A stretch of DNA of 43,255 nucleotides from Polaribacter sp. (GTDB lineage Bacteria; Bacteroidota; Bacteroidia; Flavobacteriales; Flavobacteriaceae), in assembly GCA_018663625.1 (NCBI GenBank), contig JABJPX010000057.1:1-43255 (forward strand), given 5' to 3'. Numbering within the stretch: the first letter of the stretch is position 1; the number at the start of each line of letters is the position of its first letter. A program made the translations under genes and the position numbers. The notes under the pieces were generated by a model. It searched no databases. It was not told where the DNA came from and saw nothing but the letters and a program-made list of their open reading frames with translations. Below are positions 31,728 to 40,658 of the stretch, piece after piece.

Positions 31728-34700
31728 TTATTGAATGACTAACTTTCTTGTAGTTTGTTTATTTCCATTTGTAATTTTCACTAAATACAATCCTGCTGCT
31801 GCTCTTTGAAATGAGATGCTTTCAGAAAAACGGGTATTGGTATCTAGAAAATTCTTTTCACCAATCAATCTTCCACGGATATCAAACAACTGTACCACTA
31901 CTTTCTCTGTATTTACCACATCAAAGTTCAAGTTAAATGTTCCTTTTGATGGATTTGGGTACAAGTTAAATCCTGAAAATACAAAGTCTTCAATCGTTGC
32001 TGTTGCTTCTTCAACTGTAACGGTGTAGTCTTCTACTTCTCCATCAAAGGTAGCATCTGTACAAGAAGCAGGATCTGTACTGTATTTTGTTGAAACACGC
32101 ATTTTGGTACTTCCTAATAAGGCTCCTTCGGGTATCGTTATTGATAAGGGGCTTAAGGTAGTCGCTCCGTCTTCAGTATTTGATGCATCTCCTAAATCAT
32201 AGTTCTCACCTGTATCTAGAAAATCACAATCTTGATTCCAATCGATCCAAACAACAGTATGCACCGTGTAATTACCATCGGTGTTTACATTAATCGTTAA
32301 TTCGTGGGTGTCTCCTTTTTTTACTGTAGTTGCAATTGCTGTATAATCGCTATATCCACTTGGTTTTGCTGAAGGGTTATCGATGGTGTTGAATTGCACC
32401 AAAGTGGTACTTGTAGCATAATCCATATTTCCTACAGATTCACAAACAGTACAGCTGATGGTTGTAAAGCTAAATATTGGAGAGAATACTCCATCGCCAC
32501 AAATACTTCTTCCTTTTACACGCCAGAAATATGTAATTGTTTGTTCTAATCCTGATAAGTTATAGGAATTCGTTGTTACATTTTCACTGGCAACAATTCC
32601 CGTAAAGGCACTGTCTGTAGCGATTTCTACGTCATAAGAAGCTGCGTTTGCATCGACCTCCCAAGTTAAAGTAGGTGTTAGAGAAACTCCTGTATTTCCA
32701 TCGGACGGTGCCGATAATATAATGGCCTCTGGTGAACCACTATAGACTCCTAAAGTAACATCTGATTCTTTGGTAATTGCACCTGAGGTACCTGTAATTT
32801 TAAAACTATATTGTCCAACAGATACACTTCCAATACCTGAAATGGTAGCGGTTACTTCTGTGCCGTCTGCAGTGGCTGTTGCTGGACTAAAAGTGGCTGT
32901 TGCTCCTGTTGGCAATCCATCTGCAGAAAAGGTAGTTGTACCCGTAAATCCTAAAAATGTATTGTAGGTAAAGTTATACACTGCATCATCTGGAACACAA
33001 ACATCCAATGCGGGGTTTGAAACTGCAATAGCAAATTCAGATTCTTTGATGGTGAAATTCGTAGCATTCATTGCATAGAAAATATTATCTTTTCCTTCTA
33101 CGATGATTCTAGCTTCTGTTGTATCTCCTTCTCCAGTAACAGGCACTGTAAATGTATAGGTACCGTTATTGTCAACATCACTTCCTAATGTATATGGAAA
33201 GGTAAGTCCACCATCAGTAGATAATAGTATATTTACTTTAGGAGTATTCACAGCTCCTGAAGCGGTTCCGGCAACATCCCATGTAATTGTTTTTGTGGAA
33301 CCTGCATCCCATTCTTCTGCCGTTGTTTGTGAGGTTATTGCAAAGGGACCTGAAGTATCATCAACTGTAATTTTCATTAAATCAAAACTAGATTGTCCAT
33401 TCAATCCCGTTGCTGAAGATGCTCTATCTCTTACAGTTAGTGCCCAATTTAAATCTCTACTTACCGAAGCTACGGTTTCCCAAGCGGAATTTATTGTTGG
33501 ATTTGTTTGAGTTAGATCTCCTGAAACAACCCTACTTAATTTTGGAATGTATCGATTTGGAGAACTTGTTGGAGCTAATGATCTGGCCATAGAACCGATG
33601 GTTCTGGTAGGTCCAAATTGTGCACTAGTTACTTGTCCACTATCGGTTCCTTCCCAACAATACAATAAATCATCGTCTTCGTCGGCATCGGTTGCAGTAC
33701 CTCGTAATACATAAGCGGTTCCTTGTGGAATCGTATAATCATTTCCTGCGTTTGCATTGGGTGGATTGTTAGTTAAGGTTACTGGGTCATTTTCTTGCCA
33801 ACAGGTTCTGGTGTTGGTTACATTGTCTGTAATTTGTCGAATACTATGGTAATGAAAATACGCGTCGCTATGAAGAACTACGTTATTAGATCCTGTAATT
33901 CCTGCATACCCCATAATGGTTGATCCTGAACCTGGTTCTGCATTTACGCCTGCTCCTTCAGTAGTATGAGAAAAGGTGTGGTTGGCTCCCATTTGATGTC
34001 CAATTTCATGGGCTACATAATCGATATCAAAATTATCTCCTTCTGGAATACCATCTGCAGGTGATGTAATTCCTGCTCCTTTGTTTTTATCTGAGATAGA
34101 TGCTGTATCGTCTTGACAGACACATCCAATACAACCTGCGTTTCCTCCGCCTCCTGAAGCTCCAAACATGTGACCAATATCATAGGCCGCATTTCCAATG
34201 GTGGAGGTCAATGTATTTTGCAATTCAACATTCCAAGCACTTAAAGAACCTGAATAAGGATCTGTACCTGCATCTGTATAAATTAATTCTGGGAAATCTT
34301 GTACTTCAAAAGTAACAGCCATGTCGGTTTCAAAAACAGCATTTACCCTCGCCATTGTTGCGTTGATAGCTGCCAAAGCACCGGCAACAGTTCCGCCATG
34401 ATAGGCTGTATATTCTCCATTTACCGATATTGCCAAACGAAACTTACGAAGTGTTTGATCGTCGGCATCTCTTTGTGTGACCATATCTAAACCTGTATCT
34501 TTTACCAATTCATCTGCAGTTGTACAAATAAAATCTTCTTTTGGCAAGTTTATCTTAGAGCGTCTGTTGTACACAATATAGTTATCAACATCATCTTTTA
34601 AGGGTTGCATATATACAGTCGGTTGATCTCGGTAAGAAATCATAGTTTGCACTCCTTTTGGAGATACACTCATTCTAACAACTGCTCCTGTATTGTCTGT

Positions 34701-35045
34701 GCTAAACCCTATGTAGGATTTTATTGATGGATATTTAGCAGACAAACTAGCTGAAAAAACAGGTGCTTCTATCATATTAAATACCTGCATTACTCCTTTG
34801 TTATTGGGAAGGCTTATAAGTGTCTTTGAAACTCTGGTTGAAACACCTCTTAAGGGGACGTTCTCCAATTGTTGTTGAAATGCTATAAAATCGAGTGCGA
34901 GTACTGCTGAATTGTTGGCATCTAACTTCTCAATTGAATATCCTTGAAATTCTCCTTTTTCAGAAGTAGTTGTCCAAATTTTTGATTGTGAAAAACTAAT
35001 CGATACTGAAAGGCAAAATAAGAAAGTTAAAATAATTTTTTTCAT
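31728..35045 (-). CDS. Secreted zinc metalloprotease (reprolysin-like) with a type IX sorting domain
   Basis: The 1105-residue protein starts with a signal peptide (MKKIILTFLFCLSVSISFSQ). The metzincin catalytic site is HEIGHQMGANH, giving zinc ligands H346, H350 and H356 and catalytic E347, with a Met-turn STIMGY downstream. The N-terminal 190 residues look like a propeptide. After the protease come beta-rich modules: a PKD/cadherin-like region (PPNANAGNDYTIPQGTAYVLRGTATDADEDDDLLYCWEG), a fibronectin type III-like repeat (PSDGNTGVSLTPTLTWEVDANAAS...), a GEVED domain (WIDWNQDCDF...EDYTVTV), and a C-terminal Por secretion tail (NLYPNPSKGTFNLNF to RKLVIQ). The tail directs export across the outer membrane by the type IX system. 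Related proteins are adhesive or degradative enzymes. It stands alone. Confidence 0.93.
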   Translation of the reverse strand: MKKIILTFLFCLSVSISFSQSKIWTTTSEKGEFQGYSIEKLDANNSAVLALDFIAFQQQLENVPLRGVSTRVSKTLISLPNNKGVMQVFNMIEAPVFSASLSAKYPSIKSYIGFSTDNTGAVVRMSVSPKGVQTMISYRDQPTVYMQPLKDDVDNYIVYNRRSKINLPKEDFICTTADELVKDTGLDMVTQRDADDQTLRKFRLAISVNGEYTAYHGGTVAGALAAINATMARVNAVFETDMAVTFEVQDFPELIYTDAGTDPYSGSLSAWNVELQNTLTSTIGNAAYDIGHMFGASGGGGNAGCIGCVCQDDTASISDKNKGAGITSPADGIPEGDNFDIDYVAHEIGHQMGANHTFSHTTEGAGVNAEPGSGSTIMGYAGITGSNNVVLHSDAYFHYHSIRQITDNVTNTRTCWQENDPVTLTNNPPNANAGNDYTIPQGTAYVLRGTATDADEDDDLLYCWEGTDSGQVTSAQFGPTRTIGSMARSLAPTSSPNRYIPKLSRVVSGDLTQTNPTINSAWETVASVSRDLNWALTVRDRASSATGLNGQSSFDLMKITVDDTSGPFAITSQTTAEEWDAGSTKTITWDVAGTASGAVNTPKVNILLSTDGGLTFPYTLGSDVDNNGTYTFTVPVTGEGDTTEARIIVEGKDNIFYAMNATNFTIKESEFAIAVSNPALDVCVPDDAVYNFTYNTFLGFTGTTTFSADGLPTGATATFSPATATADGTEVTATISGIGSVSVGQYSFKITGTSGAITKESDVTLGVYSGSPEAIILSAPSDGNTGVSLTPTLTWEVDANAASYDVEIATDSAFTGIVASENVTTNSYNLSGLEQTITYFWRVKGRSICGDGVFSPIFSFTTISCTVCESVGNMDYATSTTLVQFNTIDNPSAKPSGYSDYTAIATTVKKGDTHELTINVNTDGNYTVHTVVWIDWNQDCDFLDTGENYDLGDASNTEDGATTLSPLSITIPEGALLGSTKMRVSTKYSTDPASCTDATFDGEVEDYTVTVEEATATIEDFVFSGFNLYPNPSKGTFNLNFDVVNTEKVVVQLFDIRGRLIGEKNFLDTNTRFSESISFQRAAAGLYLVKITNGNKQTTRKLVIQ

Positions 35046-35105
35046 TTAAAGTAGGGGGGGTTAATGATTAAAAATCTGTTGAATTCGATTTCATAGATAG
35101 CTCCT

Positions 35106-35132
35106 CAAATATAAACAAATATTTGAATTCAA
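35106..35132 (-). promoter_or_regulatory. Promoter of the metalloprotease gene
   Basis: On the minus strand TTG (35132-35130), 16 bases, then TATATTTG (35113-35106). The -7 box fits the consensus; the spacer is one base shorter than usual. The leader would be about 57 bases. Confidence 0.55.
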
Positions 35133-35380
35133 AAACTCATACTATCAGGAAATATAAATTCAAAATAAAATAAATAGAATTCGCTAATAAATTCTTAAAA
35201 TAATGACTTGAATTATAATTAAATCCAGAAAGATTATTTGCATTTAGCATTAAAATGTATAGCTTCATTTTGGGTCATGCATGCATCATTTTTGTTAATC
35301 TTTCTTTTTGAAGAAATTTACGGTTTTTAAATGGATCGTTTCGGTCATTATAAGATCTACAGAAAGGGGCGTTAAGAAGG

Positions 35381-35409
35381 TTGTGAATACAAACAAATAT
35401 TTATCTTTG
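35381..35409 (+). promoter_or_regulatory. Complete promoter immediately before lipB
   Basis: TTG (35381-35383), an 18-base spacer and TATCTTTG (35402-35409) match the Bacteroidota consensus. Transcription would start around 35413-35416, which argues for the ATG at 35420 and against the in-frame GTG at 35414 as the lipB start. Confidence 0.75.
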
Positions 35410-35419
35410 CTTTGTGATT

Positions 35420-36124
35420 ATGAATAAAAAAGTAACTGTCAAAGATTTAAAGTCAAAAGACTATAAAGAAACTTGGGAATACCAATCCGAGTTACTTCAA
35501 GAAATTGTAGCTCTTAAAATTGAGAATCGTCGAAATGACATCAACAAACTAACACCCAATTACTTGCTATTTGTAGAACATCCGCATGTGTACACCTTAG
35601 GTAAAAGTGGTGATCTAAGTAATTTATTACTGAACGAGCAACAGCTGGAAGAAAAAGGGGCTACTTTTTATAAGATCAATCGTGGAGGAGACATTACCTA
35701 CCACGGACCTGGTCAAATTGTAGGCTATCCTATTTTAGATTTGGAAAACTTTTTCACAGATATTCACAAATACCTTCGTCTTTTGGAAGAAGCCATTATT
35801 TTAACGATTGCTGAATACGGATTAGAAGGTGTTCGAAGTGATGGTGAAACAGGTGTTTGGCTGGGAGTAGGAACGCCATTTGCACGTAAAATATGTGCAC
35901 TAGGAATCCGATCTTCTAGATGGGTAACCATGCATGGGTTTGCCTTGAATGTAAATGTAAACCTCGGCTATTTTGACAATATCATTCCTTGTGGAATTAA
36001 AGGCAAAGCGGTGACTTCTATGGAGGCTGAGTTGGGTAAAAAGATCGATGAACAAACCGTAAAAGAAAAAATACTAAAACACTTCAAAAACCTTTTTGAT
36101 GTGGATACTTTCTTAACTTCTTAA
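35420..36124 (+). CDS. lipB: Lipoyl(octanoyl) transferase
   Basis: The 234-residue enzyme moves octanoyl groups from acyl carrier protein to lipoyl domains of the pyruvate and 2-oxoglutarate dehydrogenases and the glycine cleavage H protein. The signature RGGDITYHGPGQ (88-99) is present, as are the catalytic Lys in RKICALGIR (K157) and the Cys in IPCGIKGKAVTSM (C191). I chose the ATG at 35420; the frame also has a GTG at 35414, but the promoter position makes that unlikely. PdhB, encoded at 10499-11476, belongs to a complex whose E2 subunit needs this modification. Confidence 0.95.
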   Translation: MNKKVTVKDLKSKDYKETWEYQSELLQEIVALKIENRRNDINKLTPNYLLFVEHPHVYTLGKSGDLSNLLLNEQQLEEKGATFYKINRGGDITYHGPGQIVGYPILDLENFFTDIHKYLRLLEEAIILTIAEYGLEGVRSDGETGVWLGVGTPFARKICALGIRSSRWVTMHGFALNVNVNLGYFDNIIPCGIKGKAVTSMEAELGKKIDEQTVKEKILKHFKNLFDVDTFLTS

Positions 36125-36162
36125 AATGCCCAATTCAAAATTGAGCTATAGTCATGAACGAA

Positions 36163-37215
36163 TTACTTCTCTTCGTTGAAATACACTTTGTAATATTTCA
36201 TTTTCTTCTCTTCATCATACCCTCTTTCTAGGAATTCTGAAGCGGCTTCTGGCGCGTCTACGTCTAGCTTAATACGAATATTTGTGTCTAACTTAATTTC
36301 GGTTTTAAGTTTGGCTTTCTCTTTTTTGAGTACAACACCAGAAACATCAAAATTATTTCGAATTAACACATCGTTTAAGGTTTCATAATGTTTCTTATAA
36401 TCATCAAACAATTCTTTGTGTTTGTCTTCTTCAAAGACCTCATCTTTGAAAGTAGCATAATCTACCGCTTCATTTTCTTTAAAATAATCAACAGTACTTG
36501 CTAAAAAGTTTCCTTGTTCTTTCATCCCTAACTCTGGCTTGATTACTTCTTCGGAAAACTCTTTACACAGCTCTAGATAATTTTGGGTATGTGAGTTGTT
36601 ATCATCGGCAAGCTTTACGCTTAAGAAATTTTTAATCCAATATTGCGCATCATAGTTATTGTTATCTACAGACAATACAATAGTTCCTTCAGTATCGGAG
36701 GTGTTTAAAATTAAACAGCCTTTGTCAATTTTTTTTGTTGAAATTCCTTTTTGAACAACCACATCAAAACTTTTATTATCGTCGAGATAGGTTTGAAAGA
36801 AATCAACTTTATTCTCAATTTTAAAAATACCAATGGCTTCTGTCAATACGTCTTTATATTCAATTCCTTCAATAAAGAGAACCAATACATCTCCCGTTTT
36901 TATTTGAGCAGAATTTGATTGTTCGTAAAGATGATTTACAATATTTTTGGAATATTCAATAAAGGACCCTTCATCTTTAAATACTTCCGAAGCATAATTG
37001 TTCAATTCATTTAAACGAACATCCGCATGATGTGAAAAACGATAGCTTTGTGACAAACTACCGTATGGCTTCAATAAGAAACTTTTCATTAAGTCATAAC
37101 CTTCTTGATCAAAACGAATTAAATCTTCTGAGAAAACATTGTGTCCACTGTTGAATTTATTGGCAACTTTATGAAGGATGCATTTGGTAATTTCTGCACG
37201 TGATTTTTTAATCAT
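36163..37215 (-). CDS. Nucleoid-associated protein, NdpA/YejK-like
   Basis: The 350-residue protein belongs to the 37-kDa nucleoid-associated protein family (NdpA/YejK). Supporting parts are the start KKSRAEITKCILHKVANKFN, the KSFLLKPYGSLSQSYRFSHHADVRLNELNNY region, the middle VLVLFIEGIEYKDVLTEAIGIFKIENK, and the C-terminal DIRIKLD-like strand (IKLDTNIRIKLDVD). E. coli YejK associates with the nucleoid, but its task is not well defined. The protein is soluble and rich in Lys, Glu and Asp. It is a single gene, convergent with lipB and upstream of no obvious partner. Assignment rests on the overall pattern rather than on a catalytic motif. Confidence 0.85.
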   Translation of the reverse strand: MIKKSRAEITKCILHKVANKFNSGHNVFSEDLIRFDQEGYDLMKSFLLKPYGSLSQSYRFSHHADVRLNELNNYASEVFKDEGSFIEYSKNIVNHLYEQSNSAQIKTGDVLVLFIEGIEYKDVLTEAIGIFKIENKVDFFQTYLDDNKSFDVVVQKGISTKKIDKGCLILNTSDTEGTIVLSVDNNNYDAQYWIKNFLSVKLADDNNSHTQNYLELCKEFSEEVIKPELGMKEQGNFLASTVDYFKENEAVDYATFKDEVFEEDKHKELFDDYKKHYETLNDVLIRNNFDVSGVVLKKEKAKLKTEIKLDTNIRIKLDVDAPEAASEFLERGYDEEKKMKYYKVYFNEEK

Positions 37216-37346
37216 CTGTAAAAAATTGAGAACGTAAAAATAGAGAAAAGTTTGGGTTTAATTTTAGATATAAATAAGGAATCTGAAAAAATATCTTTCA
37301 TCAATATTTTAAAGATTTCTTTAAATTCAAAATCCTAAAAAAAGAG

Positions 37347-37946
37347 TTATATTTTTAATTTTAATTGTTCTGGCAGTAAACGAAATGTCTTTCTGTGATA
37401 GACCGTTGCACCAAATTCTTTAATAGCAGTTCGGTGTTCTTTGGTAGGATATCCTTTATTCTTAGCCCAATTATACATTGGCAGTTCTGCATGAATCCTC
37501 TGCATATATTCATCTCTATATGTCTTTGCTAGCACAGAGGCAGCTGCAATACTTAAATACTTTGCATCTCCTTTGACAATGGTTTCATGTGGAATTTCAT
37601 GGTAGTTTCTAAACTTATTTCCATCAACAATAATAAACTCTGGGCGCATTTGAAGCGCGTCTATTGAACGGTGCATTGCGGTAATCGAGGCTTGTAAAAT
37701 ATTTATTTTATCAATCTCATCTTGCCAGACAAAAGAAACTCCAAAAGCCAAGGCATTTGCTTCTATAATGGGTCTTAATTGATCTCGTTTTTTTTCTGAC
37801 AACTGCTTCGAATCTGTTAAAAAAGGATGTGAAAAATCGCTAGGCAAAATTACAGCAGCAGCAACTACAGGACCAGACAAACAACCTCTCCCCGCTTCAT
37901 CTGTACCCGCCTCTAAAGAAAAACCACTATAATTTAGTTTTAACAT
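37347..37946 (-). CDS. rnhB: Ribonuclease HII
   Basis: The enzyme cuts the RNA strand of RNA-DNA hybrids and removes single ribonucleotides from DNA. The signature [19 protein letters not shown] holds the first catalytic residues (D16, E17 in the numbering used here), followed by [15 protein letters not shown], the metal-binding Asp in FIIVDGNKF and the closing [17 protein letters not shown]. The frame extends to 38003, but I place the start at the internal ATG at 37946, giving 199 residues, which is the family length; the extra 19 residues (rich in Arg and Lys) do not resemble the family. Confidence 0.95.
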   Translation of the reverse strand: MLKLNYSGFSLEAGTDEAGRGCLSGPVVAAAVILPSDFSHPFLTDSKQLSEKKRDQLRPIIEANALAFGVSFVWQDEIDKINILQASITAMHRSIDALQMRPEFIIVDGNKFRNYHEIPHETIVKGDAKYLSIAAASVLAKTYRDEYMQRIHAELPMYNWAKNKGYPTKEHRTAIKEFGATVYHRKTFRLLPEQLKLKI

Positions 37947-38113
37947 ACTACAAAGAAAAGAAATCTTTTGCTTATAAATTCTTCTTCTCCAATCTAGTTC
38001 CACATAAATTATAAGGCGTAAAGCGTTTCCTAAAAGATAAAAAAAGAAGGAGTACTTCTGAAAATTAACAATTTGTATTGAAAGTATAGGGATACATTAT
38101 CATTTTATTATTT

Positions 38114-38121
38114 TACATTTG
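38114..38121 (+). promoter_or_regulatory. -7 promoter element just before the putative porin gene
   Basis: TACATTTG fits TAnnTTTG and ends nine bases before the ATG at 38131. No TTG at the right spacing is seen. If used, the mRNA leader would be only about 5 bases (or 14-17 to the next in-frame ATGs at 38140 and 38143). Confidence 0.5.
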
Positions 38122-38130
38122 CTGCTGCAG

Positions 38131-40113
38131 ATGAATATTATGATGAAACCCGCTAAATTCCTTTTATTTATATTTTTGCTATCAAGCATTCATAGTTTTT
38201 CACAAAAAAAATTAGGAGTGGGAACAAGAGCTAAAAAAGAAAAGTATTCTTTTAATAGCGATGGTACTATAGATTCTCTAAATATTTCGGGAAGCGTAAA
38301 GGTGACACTCTCGGCAAAAACAAAATATACAGATTATAAAGTTTTCTCTTTTAAAAAGGACACCACTTATATAGACACAACATTAACCATTCAAAAAGAG
38401 TATAAATTCAACTTTTTAAGAAAAGATAATTTTGAACTTTTAGGGTTCCATAATCAAGGACAGACCTTTAATAACTTAGGCTATCGTTTTGACGCCATTT
38501 CTAACTTCCCAGATATTGGTTTTAGAGGAAAACAATTTAACTATCTAAATGTAGAAGATGTCAAGTATTATGAAGTACCTACGCCAACTTCAGAAATCAT
38601 GTACCGAACAGGCTTGCAACAAGGACAAGTTTTAGAATCTCTTTTTTCCTTAAATTTCTCAAAAAGATTCAACGTATCACTTACCTATGAAGGCATTCGT
38701 TCACTAGGTGCCTACAGACAAGCATTAACAAGTAATGGAAGTTTCAGAACGTCGTTTCATTATATCACAAAAGACGCCCGATATGCATTAAGAGGACATA
38801 TTGCTTCACAAGATATTTTAAATCAAGAAAGTGGCGGTTTAACAGCAACGGCACTTAATTCTTTCATTGAAAATGATATAAATTTTAGTGACAGAGGACG
38901 ACTAGATGTTCGTTTAAACAACTCTGAAAGCCTTTTGGAAGGAACGCGTTTTTACTTTGAACATGATTTTAAATTGTTTTCTAAAAAAGATTCTACTGCT
39001 AACAAAGACTTTAGCAATTTAAAAGTTGGGCACATTTTAAATAGTGAAACAAAGACCTACGATTTTATACAAGGAGATCGAACAACTGCTGTTTTTGGTG
39101 AAATAAATGCTACGGAAGCAACTGATGAAGGCGTCGAAAGTAACCTAACTAACAATCAACTTTTTTTAGAATTTAATTCTAAATATGTTTTAGGAACGTT
39201 TAAAGTAAAAACTGATATCACTAGCTTTTACTATACATACGATACCATATTGAATACCAATAGCAACATTTCTAATAAGGAACTATCTGGAAGTGCCGTT
39301 TCTTTTGGTGCCGATTGGAAAGCGAAAATTAAAAATTTTCAATTGAATGCAGATGCATCTCTTACACCGGGAAGTTCTCTTTTATCTGGAAGCTATTTAA
39401 AGGGAGAAGCCCTCTACAAAAAAGACAGTGTATTCTCTATAAGAGCAAATTTATTACTTAGTTCTAAGCTACCAAATTTCAACTACCTATTACATCAAAG
39501 TGTATATGATGCTTATAACTGGGAACGTAATTTTAGCAATGTAAGAACACGCGATTTGGGTTTTCAGATCGAATCGAAATGGATGAATGGTGCTGTACAT
39601 CTTACCAACATAGACAACTATACGTACTTTGATGAGAACAATGCACCGCAACAATTTGAGGAAAACGTGACCTATTTAAAAGCCAAAGTGTCCAAAGAAT
39701 TCACCTATCGGAAATTTGCGCTTAACAATACGCTCATGTATCAAAAAGTAAGTGCAGGAAGTTCGGTCTTTAGAGTCCCCGAATTCGTTACAAGAAATAC
39801 CTTTTATTACTCTGATTATTGGTTTAAAAATGCAATGCAAGTACAAATTGGTACTACTTTTAAATACTTTACACAATACAAGGCCAATGCATACAATCCA
39901 TTATTGGGAGAATTTACATTGCAAAATGATACCGAAATTGGCTTTCCAACTGTCGATTTTTTCTTTAATGCGCAAGTAAGAAGAACGCGGTTGTTCTTTA
40001 AAATTGACAATGCCTTGTCTACTTTAGGAGATCGAAATTACTTTTCTGCACCCAACTATCCTTATAGAGATTTCACCATCCGTTTTGGACTGGTTTGGAA
40101 TTGGTTTATTTAA
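38131..40113 (+). CDS. Bacteroidota putative porin
   Basis: The protein (660 residues from 38131) begins with a signal peptide, MMKPAKFLLFIFLLSSIHSFSQ. It then has features of the Bacteroidota putative porin family (PF14121 as I recall it): KKEKYSFNSDGTIDSLNISG, YKFNFLRKDNFELLGFHNQGQTFNNLGY and EVPTPTSEIMYRTGLQQGQVLESLFSLNFSKRFNVSLTYEGIRSLG. The rest is a long series of alternating strands ending in an aromatic strand (FTIRFGLVWNWFI), as expected for an outer-membrane beta-barrel. What passes through it is unknown. Three in-frame ATGs lie within 13 bases (38131, 38140, 38143), so the exact start is uncertain; a TTG at 38119 lies inside the -7 box and is excluded. Confidence 0.86.
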   Translation: MNIMMKPAKFLLFIFLLSSIHSFSQKKLGVGTRAKKEKYSFNSDGTIDSLNISGSVKVTLSAKTKYTDYKVFSFKKDTTYIDTTLTIQKEYKFNFLRKDNFELLGFHNQGQTFNNLGYRFDAISNFPDIGFRGKQFNYLNVEDVKYYEVPTPTSEIMYRTGLQQGQVLESLFSLNFSKRFNVSLTYEGIRSLGAYRQALTSNGSFRTSFHYITKDARYALRGHIASQDILNQESGGLTATALNSFIENDINFSDRGRLDVRLNNSESLLEGTRFYFEHDFKLFSKKDSTANKDFSNLKVGHILNSETKTYDFIQGDRTTAVFGEINATEATDEGVESNLTNNQLFLEFNSKYVLGTFKVKTDITSFYYTYDTILNTNSNISNKELSGSAVSFGADWKAKIKNFQLNADASLTPGSSLLSGSYLKGEALYKKDSVFSIRANLLLSSKLPNFNYLLHQSVYDAYNWERNFSNVRTRDLGFQIESKWMNGAVHLTNIDNYTYFDENNAPQQFEENVTYLKAKVSKEFTYRKFALNNTLMYQKVSAGSSVFRVPEFVTRNTFYYSDYWFKNAMQVQIGTTFKYFTQYKANAYNPLLGEFTLQNDTEIGFPTVDFFFNAQVRRTRLFFKIDNALSTLGDRNYFSAPNYPYRDFTIRFGLVWNWFI

Positions 40114-40117
40114 TGAT

Positions 40118-40354
40118 ATGAAACAGCAACTCAAAAGGAATTGGAAGCTTTTTTTAATGGCAAGTGTCACTTTAGGCCTTGCCCCTTTTAATCCCCCACA
40201 TATTGCTGGAAAGATCGAGTGGCTTCTGGGAGGAAATGCTTTTACCGGACAAAACGCAATGCTAGCACAAGACTGGTTGGATGTTTTTTTACATGGAAGT
40301 CCATGGGTGTTGTTACTGATTTCAGTTGCACTGAATCTTTCTAAAAAGAACTAA
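40118..40354 (+). CDS. Small two-helix membrane protein
   Basis: The 78-residue protein starts at the ATG at 40118, 4 bases after the porin stop; an in-frame ATG further upstream at 40085 lies inside the porin gene and is less likely. Hydrophobic parts are about 9-23 (LFLMASVTLGLAPFN) and 58-72 (PWVLLLISVALNLS). The pattern NWKLF-LGLAPFNPPHI-GK-WL-GG and DW-D--LHG-PW is one I recall from small flavobacterial proteins sometimes labelled RND transporter; the label is not supported by size or sequence. It probably follows the porin on the same transcript. Confidence 0.7.
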   Translation: MKQQLKRNWKLFLMASVTLGLAPFNPPHIAGKIEWLLGGNAFTGQNAMLAQDWLDVFLHGSPWVLLLISVALNLSKKN

Positions 40355-40363
40355 TTTTTTGTT

Positions 40364-40657
40364 TTAAGAAAGTATCAATTCCATCTCAGGTAATAACCGT
40401 CCTGTAATCGAGCTTTGTTTTTGACTGATGACTTTAAATCCGTATTTCTTATAAAACCCAGCTGCATTTGGATCGGAAAGCACTTTTAATCGGTTGTACT
40501 TATTTTTAAGACTGTGCTCAATAGCGTATGCTACTAATTGCTTTCCAAGGCCTTGTTAAAGATACTTTGGTTAAACAAATAAAAATGCTATGGAAACGGA
40601 TTGTTAGGCAATTTCTGGGAGCTTTTTTGCATCTAAAAGTTGTGCAATAACCATCAT
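40364..40657 (-). pseudogene. Decayed GNAT-type N-acetyltransferase
   Basis: On the minus strand one frame reads, from an ATG at 40657, 17 residues, a stop (40606-40604), AFLFV, a stop (40573-40571), PKYL, a stop (40558-40556), then QGLGKQLVAYAIEHSLKN and 45 further residues containing LKVLSDPNAAGFYKKYGFK to a final stop at 40364. The FLFV-PKYL-QGLGKQLV and AxxFYxKxGF patterns are the acetyl-CoA-binding and C-terminal motifs of GNAT enzymes. All three internal stops are TAA and no frameshift is needed, so this is a gene inactivated by point mutations. The N-terminal half is missing. It fills the otherwise gene-free gap downstream of the nhaC-like gene. Confidence 0.75.
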
Positions 40658-40658
40658 T

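Larger units (their letters stand above)
35046..35413. other. Intergenic region between the metalloprotease and lipB genes (about 370 bases)
   Basis: The two flanking genes diverge. The protease promoter is at 35106-35132 and the lipB promoter at 35381-35409. Between them the DNA is very AT-rich with no convincing reading frame. A short palindrome, ATGCATGCAT (35277-35286), is the only regular element I see; the same core occurs before etfB. Confidence 0.6.

Noticed and set aside
36125..36162. Terminator between lipB and the nucleoid-associated protein gene
   Set aside because: A short inverted repeat (CCAATT with AATTGA, with mismatch) is present but no T run follows on either strand.
37947..38003. 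Longer N-terminus for RNase HII
   Set aside because: The 19 extra residues do not resemble the family, and the start at 37946 gives the usual length.
38046..38060. Hairpin AGAAG-GAGTA-CTTCT upstream of the porin gene
   Set aside because: A 5-bp stem in AT-rich DNA is easily explained by chance, and it is not placed like a terminator or operator of a clear kind.
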